Shown: positions 47,295-62,218, numbered from the stretch's first letter. The stretch is DNA of 64,000 bases from Dryocosmus kuriphilus (GCA_038277395.1 CM076191.1:174514552-174578551), one strand, 5' to 3'. The notes: generated by a model not told the origin, from the sequence alone. A program made the numbers and translations.

Positions 47295-48167
47295 TATTAT
47301 ACTTTAATCAAAAAAATATGAGTTACAATTTCATGTTTATTTTTACGTTACATAGAATTCATTTTCAAGAACTCAGTTGCTTCTTTTTAATTTTTATTTT
47401 ATTTATTGTTTAAGAACTAATGAAAAAAAATAAAGATAAATAAGATTATTCCACAAATTGGATTCTCAATATTATAGAAAAAAAAGATTGCTTTCTGGAT
47501 AACCGACTTAGCACACTAAAAATTAAATATTTCTACATCAAGAGCAGTAAAAATAAAAAAAGTCGGAGTCCGACAAGTTTGCCTAGAAAGCTAAAGAAAA
47601 ATAATTGAAAATTTCTTTAGAATATCGATTTTCGAGTCTGCTCTTTTCATTTTAGAAAAAAAGTGATTTTGCGGCTCACTCTAACTATTATTCTTTAATC
47701 AAAAAAATATGAGTTACAATTTCATGTTCATGTTTTTTACATTACATAGAATTCATTTGCAAGAACTCACTTGCTTCTTTTTAATTTTTATTTTATTTAT
47801 TGTTTAAGAACTAATGAAAAAAAATAAAGATAAATAAGATTATTCCACAAAGTGGATTCTCAATATTATAGAAAAAAAAGATTGCTTTCTGGATAACCGA
47901 CTTAGCACACTAAAAATTAAATATTTCTACATCAAGAGCAGTAAAAATAAAAAAAGTCGGAGTCCGAAAAGTTTGCCTAGAAAGCTAAAGAAAAATAATT
48001 GAAAATTTCTTTAGAATATCGATTTTCGAGTCTGCTCTTTTCATTTTAGAAAAAAAAGTGATTTTGCGGCTCACTCTAACTATTATTCTTTAATCAAAAA
48101 AAATAGGAGCTAGAATTTCATGTTCATTTTTACGTTACATAGAATTCATTTTCAAGAACTCAGTTGC

Positions 48168-48725
48168 TAAGATTTTTTAATTTTTTTTTATTTATTGTTT
48201 AAGAACTAATGAAAAAAAATAAAGATAAAAAGATAAATAAGCTCTTCTCATTTTAGAAAAAAAAGTGATTGCTCACAAATTATTCTCAATATTAGAAAAA
48301 AAAGATTGCTTTCTGGATAACCGACTTAGCACACTAAAAATTAAATATATTTACATACATCAAGAGCAGTAAAAATAAAAAAAGTCGGAGTCCGAAAAGT
48401 TTGCCTAGAAAGCTAAAGAAAAATAATTGAAAATTTCTTTAGAATATCGATTTTCGAGTCTGCTCTTTTCATTTTAGAAAAAAAGTGATTTTGCGGCTCA
48501 CTCTAACTATTATTCTTTAATCAAAAAATATGAGTTACAATTTCATGTTCATTTTTACATTACATAGAATTCATTTGCAAGAACTCAGTTGCTTCATTCT
48601 TTTTTTAATTTTTTATTTTATTTATTGTTTAAGAACTAATGAAAAAAAAAAAAAAGATAAATAAGATTGATATTATACATAGAATTCCACAATTGTTTAA
48701 GAACTAATGAAAAAAAATAAAGGAT
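48168..48725. repeat. Two scrambled satellite units
   Basis: Unit order is locally broken: GCTCTTCTCATTTTAGAAAA appears where the ATTCCACAAAGTGG segment is expected (about 48240), and TTGTTTAAGAACTAATG occurs twice within about 60 bp (48626-48710). Flanking units are normal. Confidence 0.7.
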
Positions 48726-51714
48726 TATTCCACAAAGTGGATTCTCAATATTATAGAAAAAAAAGATTGCTTTCTGGATAACCGACTTAGCACACTAAAA
48801 ATTAAATATTTCTACATCAAGAGCAGTAAAAATAAAAAAAGTCGGAGTCCGACAAGTTTGCCTAGAAAGCTAAAGAAAAATAATTGAAAATTTCTTTAGA
48901 ATATCGATTTTCGAGTCTGCTCTTTTCATTTTAGAAAAAAAGTGATTTTGCGGCTCACTCTAACTATTATTCTTTAATCAAAAAAATATGAGTTACAATT
49001 TCATGTTCATTTTTACATTACATAGAATTCATTTTCAAGAACTCAGTTGCTTCTTTTTAATTTTTATTTTATTTTATTTTTATTGTTTAAAGAACTAATG
49101 AAAAAAAATAAAGATAAATAAGATTATTCCACAAAGTGGATTCTCAATATTATAGAAAAAAAAGATTGCTTTCTGGATAACCGACTTAGCACACTAAAAA
49201 TTAAATATTTCTACATCAAGAGCAGTAAAAATAAAAAAAGTCGGAGTCCGACAAGTTTGCCTAGAAAGCTAAAGAAAAATAATTGAAAATTTCTTTAGAA
49301 TATCGATTTTCGAGTCTGCTCTTTTCATTTTAGAAAAAAAGTGATTTTGCGGCTCACTCTAACTATTATTCTTTAATCAAAAAAATATGAGTTACAATTT
49401 CATGTTCATTTTTACGTTACATAGAATTCATTTGCAAGAACTCACTTGCTTCTTTTTAATTTTTATTTTATTTATTGTTTAAGAACTAATGAAAAAAAAT
49501 AAAGATAAATAAGATTATTCCACAAAGTGGATTCTCAATATTATAGAAAAAAAAGATTGCTTTCTGGATAACCGACTTAGCACACTAAAAATTAAATATT
49601 TCTACATCAAGAGCAGTAAAAATAAAAAAAGTCGGAGTCCGAAAAGTTTGCCTAGAAAGCTAAAGAAAAATAATTGAAAATTTCTTTAGAATATCGATTT
49701 TCGAGTCTGCTCTTTTCATTTTAAAAAAAAAAAGTGATTTTGCGGCTCACTCTAACTATTATTCTTTAATCAAAAAAATATGAGTTACAATTTCATGTTC
49801 ATTTTTACGTTACATAGAATTCATTTTCAAGAACTCAGTTGCTTCTTTTTAATTTTTTTTTATTTATTGTTTAAGAACTAATGAAAAAAAATAAAGATAA
49901 AAATAAGATTATTCCACAAAGTGGATTCTCAATATTATAGAAAAAAAAGATTGCTTTCTGGATAACCGACTTAGCACACTAAAAATTAAATATTTCTACA
50001 TCAAGAGCAGTAAAAATAAAAAAAGTCGGAGTCCGAAAAGTTTGCCTAGAAAGCTAAAGAAAAATAATTGAAAATTTCTTTAGAATATCGATTTTCGAGT
50101 CTGCTCTTTTCATTTTAGAAAAAAAGTGATTTTGCGGCTCACTCTAACTATTATTCTTTAATCAAAAAAATATGAGTTACAATTTCATGTTCATTTTTTT
50201 ACATAGAATTCATTTTCAAGAACTCAGTTGCTTCTTTTTAATTTTTATTTTATTTATTGTTTAAGAACTAATGTAAAAAAAAAATTAAGATAATATAAGA
50301 TTATTTCCACAAATTGGATTCTCAATATTATAGAAAAAAAAGATTGCTTTCTGGATAACCGACTTAGCACATTTTTTATTAAAAAAAAATTAAATATTTC
50401 TACATCAAGAGCAGTAAAAATAAAAAAGTCGGAGTCCGACAAGTTTGCCTAGAAAGCTAAAGAAAAATAATTAAAAAAATTTCTTTAGAATATCGATTTT
50501 CGAGTCTGCTCTTTTCATTTTAGAAAAAAAGTGATTTTGCGGCTCACTCTAACTATTATTCTTTAATCAAAAAAATAAATATGAGTTACAATTTCATGTC
50601 ATGAATTTTTACATTACATAGAATTCATTTGCAAGAACTCACTTGCTTCTTTTTAATTTTTATTTTATTTATTGTTTAAGAACTAATGAAAAAAAAATAA
50701 AGATAAATAAGATTATTCCACAAAGTGGATTCTCAATATTATAGACTAAACTAATGAAAAAAAAAAAGATTGCTTGAGTAATCTGGATAACCGACTTAGC
50801 ACACTAAAAATTAAATATTTCTACATCAAGAGCAGTAAAAATAAAAAAAGTCGGAGTCCGAAAGTTTGCCTAGAAAGCTAAAGAAAAATAATTGAAAATT
50901 TCTTTAGAATATCGATTTTCGAGTCTGCTCTTTTTTTTAGAAAAAAAGTGATTTTGCGGCTCACTCTAACTATTATTCTTTAATCAAAAAAATATGAGTT
51001 ACAATTTCATGTTCATTTTTACGTTACATAGAATTCATTTTCAAGAACTCAGTTGCTTCTTTTTAATTTTTATTTTATTTATTGTTTAAGAACTAATGAA
51101 AAAAAATAAAGATAAATAAGATTATTCCACAAAGTGGATTCTCAATATTATAGAAAAAAAAGATTGCTTTCTGGATAACCGACTTAGCACACTAAAAATT
51201 AAATATTTCTACATCAAGAGCAGTAAAAATAAAAAAAGTCGGAGTCCGAAAAGTTTGCCTAGAAAGCTAAAGAAAAATAATTGAAAATTTCTTTAGAATA
51301 TCGATTTTCGAGTCTGCTCTTTTTCATTTTAAAAAAAAGTGATTTTGCGGCTCACTCTAACTATTATTCTTTAATCAAAAAAATATGAGTTACAATTTCA
51401 TGTTCATTTTTACGTTACATAGAATTCATTTTCAAGAACTCAGTTGCTTCTTTTTAATTTTTATTTTATTTATTGTTTAAGAACTAATGAAAAAAAATAA
51501 AGATAAATAAGATTATTCCACAAAGTGGATTCTCAATATTATAAAAAAAAAAAAGATTGCTTTCTGGATAACCGACTTAGCACACTAAAAATTAAATATT
51601 TCTACATCAAGAGCAGTAAAAATAAAAAAAGTCGGAGTCCGAAAAGTTTGCCTAGAAAGCTAAAGAAAAATAATTGAAAATTTCTTTAGAATATCGATTT
51701 TTCGAGTCTGCTCT

Positions 51715-52215
51715 TTTCATTTTAGAAAAAAAGTGATTTTCGGCTCACTCTGTCTGCTCTTTTCATTTTAGAAAAAAAAGTTACAATTTCATGTTCATTT
51801 TTACGGCATAGAATTCATTTCAAGAACTTCTTTTTAATTTTTATTTTTATTTATTGTTTTAAGAAAAAAAAAATAAATGATTATTCCACAAGTGGATTCT
51901 CAATATTATAGAAAAAAAAAGATTGCTTTCTGGATAACCGACTTAGCACACTAAAAATTAAATATTTCTACATCAAGAGCAGTAAAAATAAAAAAGTCGG
52001 AGTCCGACAAGTTCAAGAAAAATTTTTTCTTTAGAATATCGATTTTCGAGTCTGCTCTTTTCATTTTACAAAAAAAGAACTCTAACTATATTCAAAAAGT
52101 TAAATTTCAAATATGATTCATTCATTTGCTTATTTTTTTAATTTTTATTTTCAGAATTTACTTTTCTTTTTAAGATTTAATTTTAAAAAAAAAAACTAAT
52201 GAAAAGAAAAAAGAT
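51715..52215. repeat. Satellite units with many deletions
   Basis: The CTGCTCTTTTCATTTTAGAA segment is repeated within about 45 bp, and about 52010-52200 retains only fragments of the unit in the correct order. The units before and after are intact. Confidence 0.7.
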
Positions 52216-55044
52216 AAATAAGATTATTCCACAAAGTGGATTCTCAATATTATAGAAAAAAAAGATTGCTTTCTGGATAACCGACTTAGCACACTAAAAA
52301 TTAAATATTTCTACATCAAGAGCAGTAAAAATAAAAAAAGTCGGAGTCCGAAAAGTTTGCCTAGAAAGCTAAAGAAAAATAATTGAAAATTTCTTTAGAA
52401 TATATTTTTTCGAGTCTGCTCTTTTCATTTTAGAAAAAAAGTGATTTTGCGGCTCACTCTAACTATTATTCTTTAATCAAAAAAATATGAGTTACAATTT
52501 CATGTTCATTTTTATTTTTACATAGAATTCATTTTCAAGAACTCAGTTGCTTCTTTTTAATTTTTATTTTATTTATTGTTTAAGAACTAATGAAAAAAAA
52601 TAAAGATAAATAAGATTATTCCACAAAGTGGATTCTCAATATTATAGAAAAAAAAGATTGCTTTCTGGATAACCGACTTAGCACACTAAAAATTAAATAT
52701 TTCTACATCAAGAGCAGTAAAAATAAAAAAAGTCGGAGTCCGACAAGTTTGCCTAGAAAGCTAAAGAAAAATAATTGAAAATTTCTTTAGAATATCGATT
52801 TTCGAGTCTGCTCTTTTCATTTTAGAAAAAAAGTGATTTTGCGGCTCACTCTAACTATTATTCTTTAATCAAAAAAATATGAGTTACAATTTCATGTTCA
52901 TTTTTACGTTACATAGAATTCATTTTCAAGAACTCAGTTGCTTCTTTTTAATTTTTATTTTATTTATTGTTTAAGAACTAATGAAAAAAAATAAAGATAA
53001 ATAAGATTATTCCACAAAGTGGATTCTCAATATTATAGAAAAAAAAGATTGCTTTCTGGATAACCGACTTAGCACACTAAAAATTAAATATTTCTACATC
53101 AAGAGCAGTAAAAAATAAAAAAAGTCGGAGTCCGACAAGTTTGCCTAGAAAGCTAAAGAAAAATAATTGAAAATTTCTTTAGAATATCGATTTTCGAGTC
53201 TGCTCTTTTCATTTTAGAAAAAAAGTGATTTTGCGGCTCACTCTAACTATTATTCTTTAATCAAAAAAATATGAGTTACAATTTCATGTTCATTTTTACA
53301 TTACATAGAATTCATTTGCAAGAACTCAGTTGCTTCTTTTTAATTTTTATTTTATTTATTGTTTAAGAACTAATGAAAAAAAATAAAGATAAATAAGATT
53401 ATTCCACAAAGTGGATTCTCAATATTATAGAAAAAAAAGATTGCTTTCTGGATAACCGACTTAGCACACTAAAAATTAAATATTTCTACATCAAGAGCAG
53501 TAAAAATAAAAAAAGTCGGAGTCCGACAAGTTTGCCTAGAAAGCTAAAGAAAAATAATTGAAAATTTCTTTAGAATATCGATTTTCGAGTCTGCTCTTTT
53601 CATTTTAGAAAAAAAGTGATTTTGCGGCTCACTCTAACTATTATTCTTTAATCAAAAAAATATGAGTTACAATTTCATGTTCATTTTTACATTACATAGA
53701 ATTCATTTTCAAGAACTCAGTTGCTTCTTTTTTAATTTTTATTTTATTTATTGTTTAAGAACTAATGAAAAAAAATAATGATAAATAAGATTATTCCACA
53801 AAGTGGATTCTCAATATTATAGAAAAAAAAGATTGCTTTCTGGATACCGTTAGCACACTAAAAATTAAATATTTCTACATCAAGAGCCAGTAAAAAAAAA
53901 AAGTCGGAGTCCGAAAAGGTTGCCTAGAAAGCTAAAGAAAAATAATTAAAAATTTCTTTAGAATATCGATTTTCGAGTCTGCTCTTTTCATTTTAAAAAA
54001 AAAAGTGATTTTGCGGCTCAGCTTTTTATTATTCTTTAAAAAAAAAATATGAGTTACAATTTCATGCTTTATTTTTTTTTACATAGAATTCATTTTCAAG
54101 AACTCAGTTGCTTCTTTTTAATTTTTATTTTATTTATTGTTTAAGAACTAATGAAAAAAAAAAAGATAAATAAGATTATTCCACAAATTGGATTCTCAAT
54201 ATTATAAAAAAAAAAGATTGCTTTCTGGATAACCGACTTAGCACACTAAAAATTAAATTTTCTACATCAAGAGCAGTAAAAATAAAAAAAGTCGGAGTCC
54301 GACAAGTTTGCCTAGAAAGCTAAAGAAAAAATAATTGAAAATTTCTTTAGAATATCGATTTTCGAGTCTGCTCTTTTCATTTTAGAAAAAAAGTGATTTT
54401 GCGGCTCACTCTAACTATTATTCTTTAATCAAAAAAATATGAGTTACAATTTCATGTTCATTTTTTACATTACATAGAATTCATTTGCAAGAACTCACTT
54501 GCTTCTTTTTAATGACATTTTATTTTATTTATTGTTTAAGAACTAATGAAAAAAAATAAAGATAAATAAGATTATTCCACAAAGTGGATTCTCAATATTA
54601 TAGAAAAAAAAGATTGCTTTCTGGATAACCGACTTAGCACACTAAAAATTAAATATTTCTACATCAAGAGCAGTAAAAATAAAAAAAGTCGGAGTCCGAA
54701 AAGTTTGCCTAGAAAGCTAAAGAAAAATAATTGAAAATTTCTTTAGAATATCGATTTTCGAGTCTGCTCTTTTCATTTTAGAAAAAAAGTGATTTTGCGG
54801 CTCACTCTAACTATTATTCTTTAATCAAAAAAATATGAGTTACAATTTCATGTTCATTTTTACGTTACATAGAATTCATTTTCAAGAACTCAGTTGCTTC
54901 TTTTTAATTTTTATTTTTTTATTGTTTAAGAACTAATGAAAAAAAATAAAGATAAATAAGATTATTCACACAAAGTGGATTCTCAATATTATAGAAAAAA
55001 AAAGATTGCTTTCTGGATAACCGACTTAGCACACTAAAAATTAA

Positions 55045-55510
55045 ATATTTCTACATTTAGCATAAAAAAATTTTAAAAAAATTTTTTATTTTTCGGAGCT
55101 TTAAGAACCGAATTCCAAAAAGATTTTGCCTAGAAAGCATAAAGAAAAATAATTAAAAGAAATTAAAAATTTCTTTAGACAAATAATCGATTAAAGCAAC
55201 TGCTCTTTTAAATACCTTTTTTTCAAGAAAAAAAAAAAATCGGAGTTGCGACATTACATTTTATTATTAGTAGAATAGAGGAAAAAAGTTTCGAAGAAAG
55301 TGATATTGCGGCGCACTCTAACTATTATTAATAGAAAGCTAAAAATAAAAGATTATTCCACAAATTGGATTTCAATATTATAGAAAAAAAAAGATTGCTT
55401 TTGGATAACCGACTTTAAAAATTTCATCAAGAGCAGTAAAAATAAAAAAATTCCGACAAAATCTTTAGAATATCGATTTTCGAGTTTCTTTTCATTTTAG
55501 AAAAAAAGTA
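55045..55510. repeat. Collapsed units including a remnant of a sixth long unit
   Basis: Around 55255-55325 the words TTATTATTAGTAGAATA and TTCGAAGAAAGTGATATTGC lie within 55 bp. In intact long units (for example L4) they are about 150 bp apart. This is therefore a long unit with most of its middle missing, embedded in heavily indel-ridden short units. Confidence 0.7.
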
Positions 55511-57062
55511 AAACTCTAACTATTATTCTTTAATCAAAAAAATATGAGTTACAATTTCATGTTCATTTTTACATTACATAGAATTCATTTGCAAGAACTC
55601 ACTTGCTTCTTTTTAATTTTTATTTTATTTATTGTTTAAGAACTAATGAAAAAAAATAAAGATAAATAAGATTATTCCACAAAGTGGATTCTCAATATTA
55701 GAAAAAAAAGATTGCTTTCTGGATAACCGACTTAGCACACTAAAAATTAAATATTTCTACATCAAGAGCAGTAAAAATAAAAAAAGTCGGAGTCCGAAAA
55801 GTTTGCCTAGAAAGCTAAAGAAAAATAATTGAAAATTTCTTTAGAATATCGATTTTCGAGTCTGCTCTTTTCATTTTAGAAAAAAAGTGATTTTGCGGCT
55901 CACTCTAACTATTATTCTTTAATCAAAAAAAATAGGAGCTAGAATTTCATGTTCATTTTTACGTTACATAGAATTCATTTTCAAGAACTCAGTTGCTTCT
56001 TTTTAATTTTTGTTTTATTTATTGTTTAAGAACTAATGAAAAAAAATAAAGATAAATAAGATTATTCCACAAATTGGATTCTCAATATTATAGAAAAAAA
56101 AGATTGCTTTCTGGATAACCGACTTAGCACACTAAAAATTAAATATTTCTACATCAAGAGCAGTAAAAATAAAAAAAGTCGGAGTCCGACAAGTTTGCCT
56201 AGAAAGCTAAAGAAAAATAATTGAAAATTTCTTTAGAATATCGATTTTCGAGTCTGCTCTTTTCATTTTAGAAAAAAAGTGATTTTGCGGCTCACTCTAA
56301 CTATTATTCTTTAATCAAAAAAATATGAGTTACAATTTCATGTTCATTTTTACATTACATAGAATTCATTTGCAAGAACTCACTTGCTTCTTTTTAATTT
56401 TTATTTTATTTATTGTTTAAGAACTAATGAAAAAAAATAAAGATAAATAAGATTATTCCACAAAGTGGATTCTCAATATTATAGAAAAAAAAGATTGCTT
56501 TCTGGATAACCGACCTAGCACACTAAAGATTAAATATTTCTACATCAAGAGCAGTAAGAATAAAAAAAGTCGGAGTCCGAAAAGTTTGCCTAGAAAGCTA
56601 AAGAAAAATAATTGAAAATTTCTTTAGAATATCGATTTTCGAGTCTGCTCTTTTCATTTTAGAAAAAAAGTGATTTTGCGGCTCACTCTAACTATTATTC
56701 TTTAATCAAAAAAATATGAGTTACAATTTCATGTTCATTTTTACGGTACATAGAATTCATTTTCAAGAACTCAGTTGCTTCTTTTTAATTTTTATTTTAT
56801 TTATTGTTTAAGAACTAATGAAAAAAAATATAATGATAAATAAGATTATTCCACAAAGTGGATTCTCGATATTATAGAAAAAAAAGATTGCTTTCTGGAT
56901 AACCGACTTAGCACACTAAAAATTAAATATTTCTACATCAAGAGCCGTAAGAATAAAAAAAGTCGGAGTCCGAAAAGGTTGCCTAGAAAGCGAAAGAAAA
57001 ATAATTAAAAATTTCTTTAGAATATCGATTTTCGAGTCTGCTCTTTTCATTTTCGAAAAAAA

Positions 57063-57962
57063 GTGATTTTTCGGCTCAGCTTGACCATCGTACTGTAATG
57101 AAAACAAATGAGTTACAATTTGCTTTATTTTTTTAAAGAATAATTTATAGGATCAATACTGGTTAGTATGATGAAGATAAAATTTGTAATGAGAAACAAA
57201 TTCATTGCGTTATGCGGGCATTAAATGAAAAATGCATAAAAAGTTTAATATTTTCCATCGTTTTTTTTTCCAAGAGGCAACTATTAAAAGAAAATTACAT
57301 AGAGAACTTGATAATTTTATCTTCAAGCATTTATTTATGTAAGCGAGGACAAATGAAGTTAGTGAACGTACATAATATCTAGCAGAAGTTAAATAAATAA
57401 GGGGATTTAAAAACCTTTTATTCTAAATTCTTTTTTTCATATTCTTCAGAATGTTACCCTCAAGTGGTGCCGATTAATTAAGAAATAAAATGTAAAAAAT
57501 GTGATAATAATAACTTTTAATCTGTGACATTGACTATTTTATTATTTGATTCGTAATCTAATCGTCACATAGAAATAATGTTTGACAACTTGATTGTAGA
57601 ATTAAAGTTTCTTTATTTGACCACTTTACATTGACTCACAATTGTGAAGAATATTAGAAAAAATTTTTTGTAATTTTTTACTCACAATCTGTAATAGCCC
57701 CATGGAATTTTCTAGTAATGAACGGATTTACATTTTCTATGCCCATTTGCTTGAATACTTTGAGCTCTGTCCGAACATTTTATTATTAGTAGAATACGAC
57801 AAGGAGAATGGTTGAGAGATGAGGATATTGCTCCCTAGAAATTATATATATTTTTATATCAAGGTGAGAATGGATGGAACTATTTTGTGATATCACACGA
57901 TGACTTTTTTTGAGTCTAACCTTTTCGTTTTCGAAGAAAGTGATATTGCGGCGCACTCTAAC
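57063..57962. repeat. Long-unit segment L4
   Basis: The exon-like segment is at 57686-57766, minus strand. It differs from L5 mainly by A/T-run lengths, as expected if the two belong to one duplicated 4.26-kb block. Confidence 0.88.
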
Positions 57963-59574
57963 TATTATACTTTAATCAAAAAAATATGAGTTACAATTTC
58001 ATGTTTATTTTTACGTTACATAGAATTCATTTTCAAGAACTCAGTTGCTTCTTTTTAATTTTTATTTTATTTATTGTTTAAGAACTAATGAAAAAAAAAA
58101 TAAAGATAAATAAGATTATTCCACAAATTGGATTCTCAATATTATAGAAAAAAAAGATTGCTTTCTGGATAACCGACTTAGCACACTAAAAATTAAATAT
58201 TTCTACATCAAGAGCAGTAAAAATAAAAAAAAAGTCGGAGTCCGACAAGTTTGCCTAGAAAGCTAAAGAAAAATAATTGAAAATTTCTTTAGAATATCGA
58301 TTTTCGAGTCTGCTCTTCTCATTTTAGAAAAAAAGTGATTTTGCGGCTCACTCTAACTATTATTCTTTAATCAAAAAAATATGAGTTACAATTTCATGTT
58401 CATTTTTACATTACATAGAATTCATTTGCAAGAACTCACTTGCTTCTTTTCAATTTTTATTTTATTTATTGTTTAAGAACTAATGAAAAAAAATAAAGAT
58501 AAATAAGATTATTCCACAAAGTGGATTCTCAATATTATAGAAAAAAAAGATTGCTTTCTGGATAACCGACTTAGCACACTAAAAATTAAATATTTCTACA
58601 TCAAGAGCAGTAAAAATAAAAAAAGTCGGAGTCCGACAAGTTTGCCTAGAAAGCTAAAGAAAAATAATTGAAAATTTCTTTAGAATATCGATTTTCGAGT
58701 CTGCTCTTTTCATTTTAGAAAAAAAGTGATTTTGCGGCTCACTCTAACTATTATTCTTTAATCAAAAAAATATGAGTTACAATTTCATGTTCATTTTTAC
58801 ATTACATAGAATTCATTTGCAAGAACTCACTTGCTTCTTTTTAATTTTTATTTTATTTATTGTTTAAGAACTAATGAAAAAAAATAAAGATAAATAAGAT
58901 TATTCCACAAAGTGGATTCTCAATATTATAGAAAAAAAAGATTGCTTTCTGGATAACCGACTTAGCACACTAAAAATTAAATATTTCTACATCAAGAGCA
59001 GTAAAAATAAAAAAAGTCGGAGTCCGACAAGTTTGCCTAGAAAGCTAAAGAAAAATAATTGAAAATTTCTTTAGAATATCGATTTTCGAGTCTGCTCTTT
59101 TCATTTTAGAAAAAAAGTGATTTTGCGGCTCACTCTAACTATTATTCTTTAATCAAAAAAATATGAGTTACAATTTCATGTTCATTTTTACGGTACATAG
59201 AATTCATTTGCAAGAACTCACTTGCTTCTTTGTAATTTTTATTTTATTTATTGTTTAAGAACTAATGAAAAAAAATAAAGATAAATAAGATTATTCCACA
59301 AAGTGGATTCTCAATATTATAGAAAAAAAAGATTGCTTTCTGGATAACCGACTTAGCACACTAAAAATTAAATATTTCTACATCAAGAGCAGTAAAAATA
59401 AAAAAAGTCGGAGTCCGAAAAGGTTTGCCTAGAAAGCTAAAGAAAAATCATTGAAAATTTCTTTAGAATATCGATTTTCGAGTCTGCTCTTTTCATTTAA
59501 AAAAAAAGTGATTTTGCGGCTCACTCTAACTATTATTCTTTAATCAAAAAAAATATGAGTTGCAATTTCATGTT

Positions 59575-59925
59575 CATTTTTCGTTACATAGAATTCATTT
59601 TTTCAGTTGCTTCTTTTTAATTTTTTATTTTATTTATTGTTTACATAGATAAAAAGATTATTCTCATTTTAGAAAAAAAAAGATAACCGACGTAGCACAC
59701 TAAAAATTAAATATTTCTACTCAGTAAAAATTGTCGGAGTCCGAAAAGTTTGCCTTCTTTTGAAAATTTTTTTCGATTTTCGAGTCTGCTCTTTTATTTA
59801 TGATTTGCTCACACTTAAGAATTCTTTAATCAAAAAAATAGGAGCTAAAAATTTTTATAAAGAATTCATTTTCAAATCAATTTTTGTTTTATTTATTGTT
59901 TCACTAATGAAAAAAAATAAAGATA
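59575..59925. repeat. Indel-ridden unit with an intact sister copy at 63831
   Basis: The unit shares the private variant ATAACCGACGTA with the unit ending the window (63991-64000), so it is the same unit of the 4.26-kb block. The first copy lacks many short pieces that the second retains, such as CAAGAAC and AACTAATGAAAAAAAATAAA. Confidence 0.75.
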
Positions 59926-61321
59926 AATAAGATTATTCCACAAATTGGATTCTCAATATTATAGAAAAAAAAGATTGCTTTCTGGATAACCGACTTAGCA
60001 CACTAAAAATTAAATATTTCTACATCAAGAGCAGTAAAAATAAAAAAAGTCGGAGTCCGAAAAGTTTGCCTAGAAGCTAAAGAAAAATAATTGAAAATTT
60101 CTTTAGAATATCGATTTTCGAGTCTGCTGTTTTCATTTTAGAAAAAAAGTGATTTTGCGGCTCACTCTAACTATTATTCTTTAATCAAAAAAATAGGAGC
60201 TAGAATTTCATGTTCATTTTTACGTTACATAGAATTCATTTTCAAGAACTCAGTTGCTTCTTTTTAATTTTTGTTTTATTTATTGTTTAAGAACTAATGA
60301 AAAAAAAATAAAGATAAATAAGATTATTCCACAAATTGGATTCTCAATATTATAGAAAAAAAAGATTGCTTTCTGGATAACCGACTTAGCACACTAAAAA
60401 TTAAATATTTCTACATCAAGAGCAGTAAAAATAAAAAAAGTCGGAGTCCGACAAGTTTGCCTAGAAAGCTAAAGAAAAATAATTGAAAATTTCTTTAGAA
60501 TATCGATTTTCGAGTCTGCTCTTTTCATTTTAGAAAAAAAGTGATTTTGCGGCTCACTCTAACTATTATTCTTTAATCAAAAAAATATGAGTTACAATTT
60601 CATGTTCATTTTTACATTACATAGAATTCATTTGCAAGAACTCACTTGCTTCTTTTTAATTTTTATTTTATTTATTGTTTAAGAACTAATGAAAAAAAAT
60701 AAAGATAAATAAGATTATTCCACAAAGTGGATTCTCAATATTATAGAAAAAAAAGATTGCTTTCTGGATAACCGACCTAGCACACTAAAGATTAAATATT
60801 TCTACATCAAGAGCAGTAAGAATAAAAAAGTCGGAGTCCGAAAAGTTTGCCTAGAAAGCTAAAGAAAAATAATTGAAAATTTCTTTAGAATATCGATTTT
60901 CGAGTCTGCTCTTTTCATTTTAGAAAAAAAGTGATTTTGCGGCTCACTCTAACTATTATTCTTTAATCAAAAAAATATGAGTTACAATTTCATGTTCATT
61001 TTTACGGTACATAGAATTCATTTTCAAGAACTCAGTTGCTTCTTTTTAATTTTTATTTTATTTATTGTTTAAGAACTAATGAAAAAAAATAATGATAAAT
61101 AAGATTATTCCACAAAGTGGATTCTCGATATTATAGAAAAAAAAGATTGCTTTCTGGATAACCGACTTAGCACACTAAAAATTAAATATTTCTACATCAA
61201 GAGCCGTAAGAATAAAAAAAGTCGGAGTCCGAAAAGGTTGCCTAGAAAGCGAAAGAAAAATAATTAAAAATTTCTTTAGAATATCGATTTTCGAGTCTGC
61301 TCTTTTCATTTTCGAAAAAAA

Positions 61322-62218
61322 GTGATTTTTCGGCTCAGCTTGACCATCGTACTGTAATGAAAACAAATGAGTTACAATTTGCTTTATTTTTTTAAAGAAT
61401 AATTTATAGGATCAATACTGGTTAGTATGATGAAGATAAAATTTGTAATGAGAAACAAATTCATTGCGTTATGCGGGCATTAAATGAAAAATGCATAAAA
61501 AGTTTAATATTTTCCATCGTTTTTTTCCAAGAGGCAACTATTAAAAGAAAATTACATAGAGAACTTGATAATTTTATCTTCAAGCATTTATTTATGTAAG
61601 CGAGGACAAATGAAGTTAGTGAACGTACATAATATCTAGCAGAAGTTAAATAAATAAGGGGATTTAAAAACCTTTTATTCTAAATTCTTTTTTTCATATT
61701 CTTCAGAATGTTACCCTCAAGTGGTGCCGATTAATTAAGAAATAAAATGTAAAAAATGTGATAATAATAACTTTTAATCTGTGACATTGACTATTTTATT
61801 ATTTGATTCGTAATCTAATCGTCACATAGAAATAATGTTTGACAACTTGATTGTAGAATTAAAGTTTCTTTATTTGACCACTTTACATTGACTCACAATT
61901 GTGAAGAATATTAGAAAATTTTTTGTAATTTTTTACTCACAATCTGTAATAGCCCCATGGAATTTTCTAGTAATGAACGGATTTACATTTTCTATGCCCA
62001 TTTGCTTGAATACTTTGAGCTCTGTCCGAACATTTTATTATTAGTAGAATACGACAAGGAGAATGGTTGAGAGAGATGAGGATATTGCTCCCTAGAAATT
62101 ATATATATTTTTATATCAAGGTGAGAATGGATGGAACTATTTTGTGATATCACACGATGACTTTTTTTGAGTCTAACCTTTTCGTTTTCGAAGAAAGTGA
62201 TATTGCGGCGCACTCTAA
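61322..62218. repeat. Long-unit segment L5
   Basis: The exon-like segment is at 61941-62021, minus strand. A GAGAGAGATGAGG dinucleotide expansion (about 62068) distinguishes it from L4. Confidence 0.88.
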
